Shown: positions 14,227 to 14,328 of the stretch, piece by piece | Layout of the letters: each line of letters starts with the position of its first letter | Numbering within the stretch: position 1 is the stretch's first letter | Source: PVC group bacterium (ex Bugula neritina AB1) | GTDB lineage: Bacteria > GCA-001730085 | Length of the DNA stretch: 14,328 nucleotides | Assembly: GCA_001730085.1 (NCBI GenBank) | Contig: MDLB01000064.1 | Span: 1-14,328, forward strand | Reading direction: 5' to 3' | Program-made: the position numbers and the translations under genes | The notes under the pieces: model-generated | Seen by the model: only the letters and a program-made list of their open reading frames with translations | Database searches by the model: none | Told to the model about the DNA's origin: nothing

Positions 14227-14328
14227 TTGACATCCTCACCTACCTAAAGGAAGGTAATTCCTAGATTTACTAAGTAATTTTCTTAGCAACTAGGGGTTCT
14301 TGCTTCATAGAAACTCCTAACGGATTTT
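14227..14328 (-). mobile_element. Right end of an IS200/IS605-type element (partial)
   Basis: The plus strand begins TTGACATCCTCACC, followed by a hairpin ACCTACCT/AGGAAGGT (14238-14255, one mismatch), then CTAAG/CTTAG (14270-14274, 14282-14286) nested within CCTAG/CTAGG (14260-14264, 14290-14294). A TTGACATCC-hairpin-ATTCC terminus and a GAAGCAAGAACCCCTAG segment (minus strand) match what I recall of IS200/IS605 elements that carry tnpB; this is from memory, not a search. The element would extend past the window, with tnpB on the minus strand. The edge next to yebC is placed at 14227. Confidence 0.55.
14227..14328 (-). ncRNA. Putative omega-RNA scaffold of a TnpB element
   Basis: In TnpB elements the guide RNA is made from the 3' part of tnpB and the right end, and the guide is read from flanking DNA. 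Here the minus strand would carry the nested stems described for the element end and finish GGATGTCAA at 14227. The next 16 nt, ATACAATTAAAACTTA (14226-14211), would be the guide and lie in the yebC leader. The 5' end of the RNA is outside the window. This depends on the transposon-end call being right. Confidence 0.4.
14270..14328 (-). CDS. tnpB: Possible C-terminus of TnpB (partial)
   Basis: One minus-strand frame reads NPLGVSMKQEPLVAKKIT to a TAG at 14270-14272; it runs into the element's right end, as tnpB genes usually do. A second frame (ending at TAA 14283-14285, ...FYEARTPSC) is also open, so the frame is not settled. The fragment is too short to show any TnpB motif. The assignment rests on context alone. 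Confidence 0.3.
   Translation of the reverse strand, partial: NPLGVSMKQEPLVAKKIT

Noticed and set aside
1-14328. CRISPR array or tRNA genes
   Set aside because: No regularly spaced direct repeats and no cloverleaf-like segment with a T-arm motif were seen on either strand.

Overview
The window is AT-rich, tightly packed bacterial chromosome. Nearly all of it from about 3.0 kb onward is a run of housekeeping genes on the minus strand. The first 3 kb is sparser and accessory in character, with plus-strand genes, one broken gene and long empty spacers. No tRNA, rRNA or CRISPR array was seen. The organism cannot be named with certainty. The prfA-prmC-murA block, the rplM-rpsI operon carrying an FmdB-type zinc ribbon and a short ArgA-like acetyltransferase, and the low GC would fit a host-associated member of the PVC group (for example Verrucomicrobiota), but this is an inference from gene order. 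MurA keeps its active-site cysteine, unlike Chlamydia.

Layout. 1-159: tail of an unrecognised plus-strand gene. 276-665: an Hsp15-type S4-domain RNA-binding protein. 871-1209: a small membrane protein with a split zinc ribbon. 1573-2453 (minus): a broken gene which, if one A is restored in an A9 tract, encodes an exported protein with a degenerate protein-kinase fold. 2454-3070: a long spacer with inverted repeats and a possible gene remnant. 3071-6338 (minus): prfA, prmC and murA, nearly overlapping. 6680-6886 (minus): rpmE with its own near-consensus promoter. 7319-10307 (minus): leuB, then asd and truA. 10595-12132 (minus): rplM, rpsI, fmdB-like and argA-like genes, with a consensus-like promoter in front and a 14-bp-stem terminator behind. 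12318-14191 (minus): yebC, ruvC and ruvA. 14227-14328: apparent right end of an IS200/IS605-type element whose tnpB would lie beyond the window.

Functional links. PrmC methylates the GGQ glutamine of the release factor encoded just upstream. RuvC and RuvA act on Holliday junctions and their genes overlap by 16 bp. rplM and rpsI encode ribosomal proteins L13 and S9 and share an operon. Asd and LeuB supply amino-acid pathways whose other enzymes are not in the window.

The two most interesting items are the frameshifted exported pseudokinase-like gene and the transposon end beside yebC. If the end belongs to a TnpB element, its omega-RNA guide would be read from the yebC leader.
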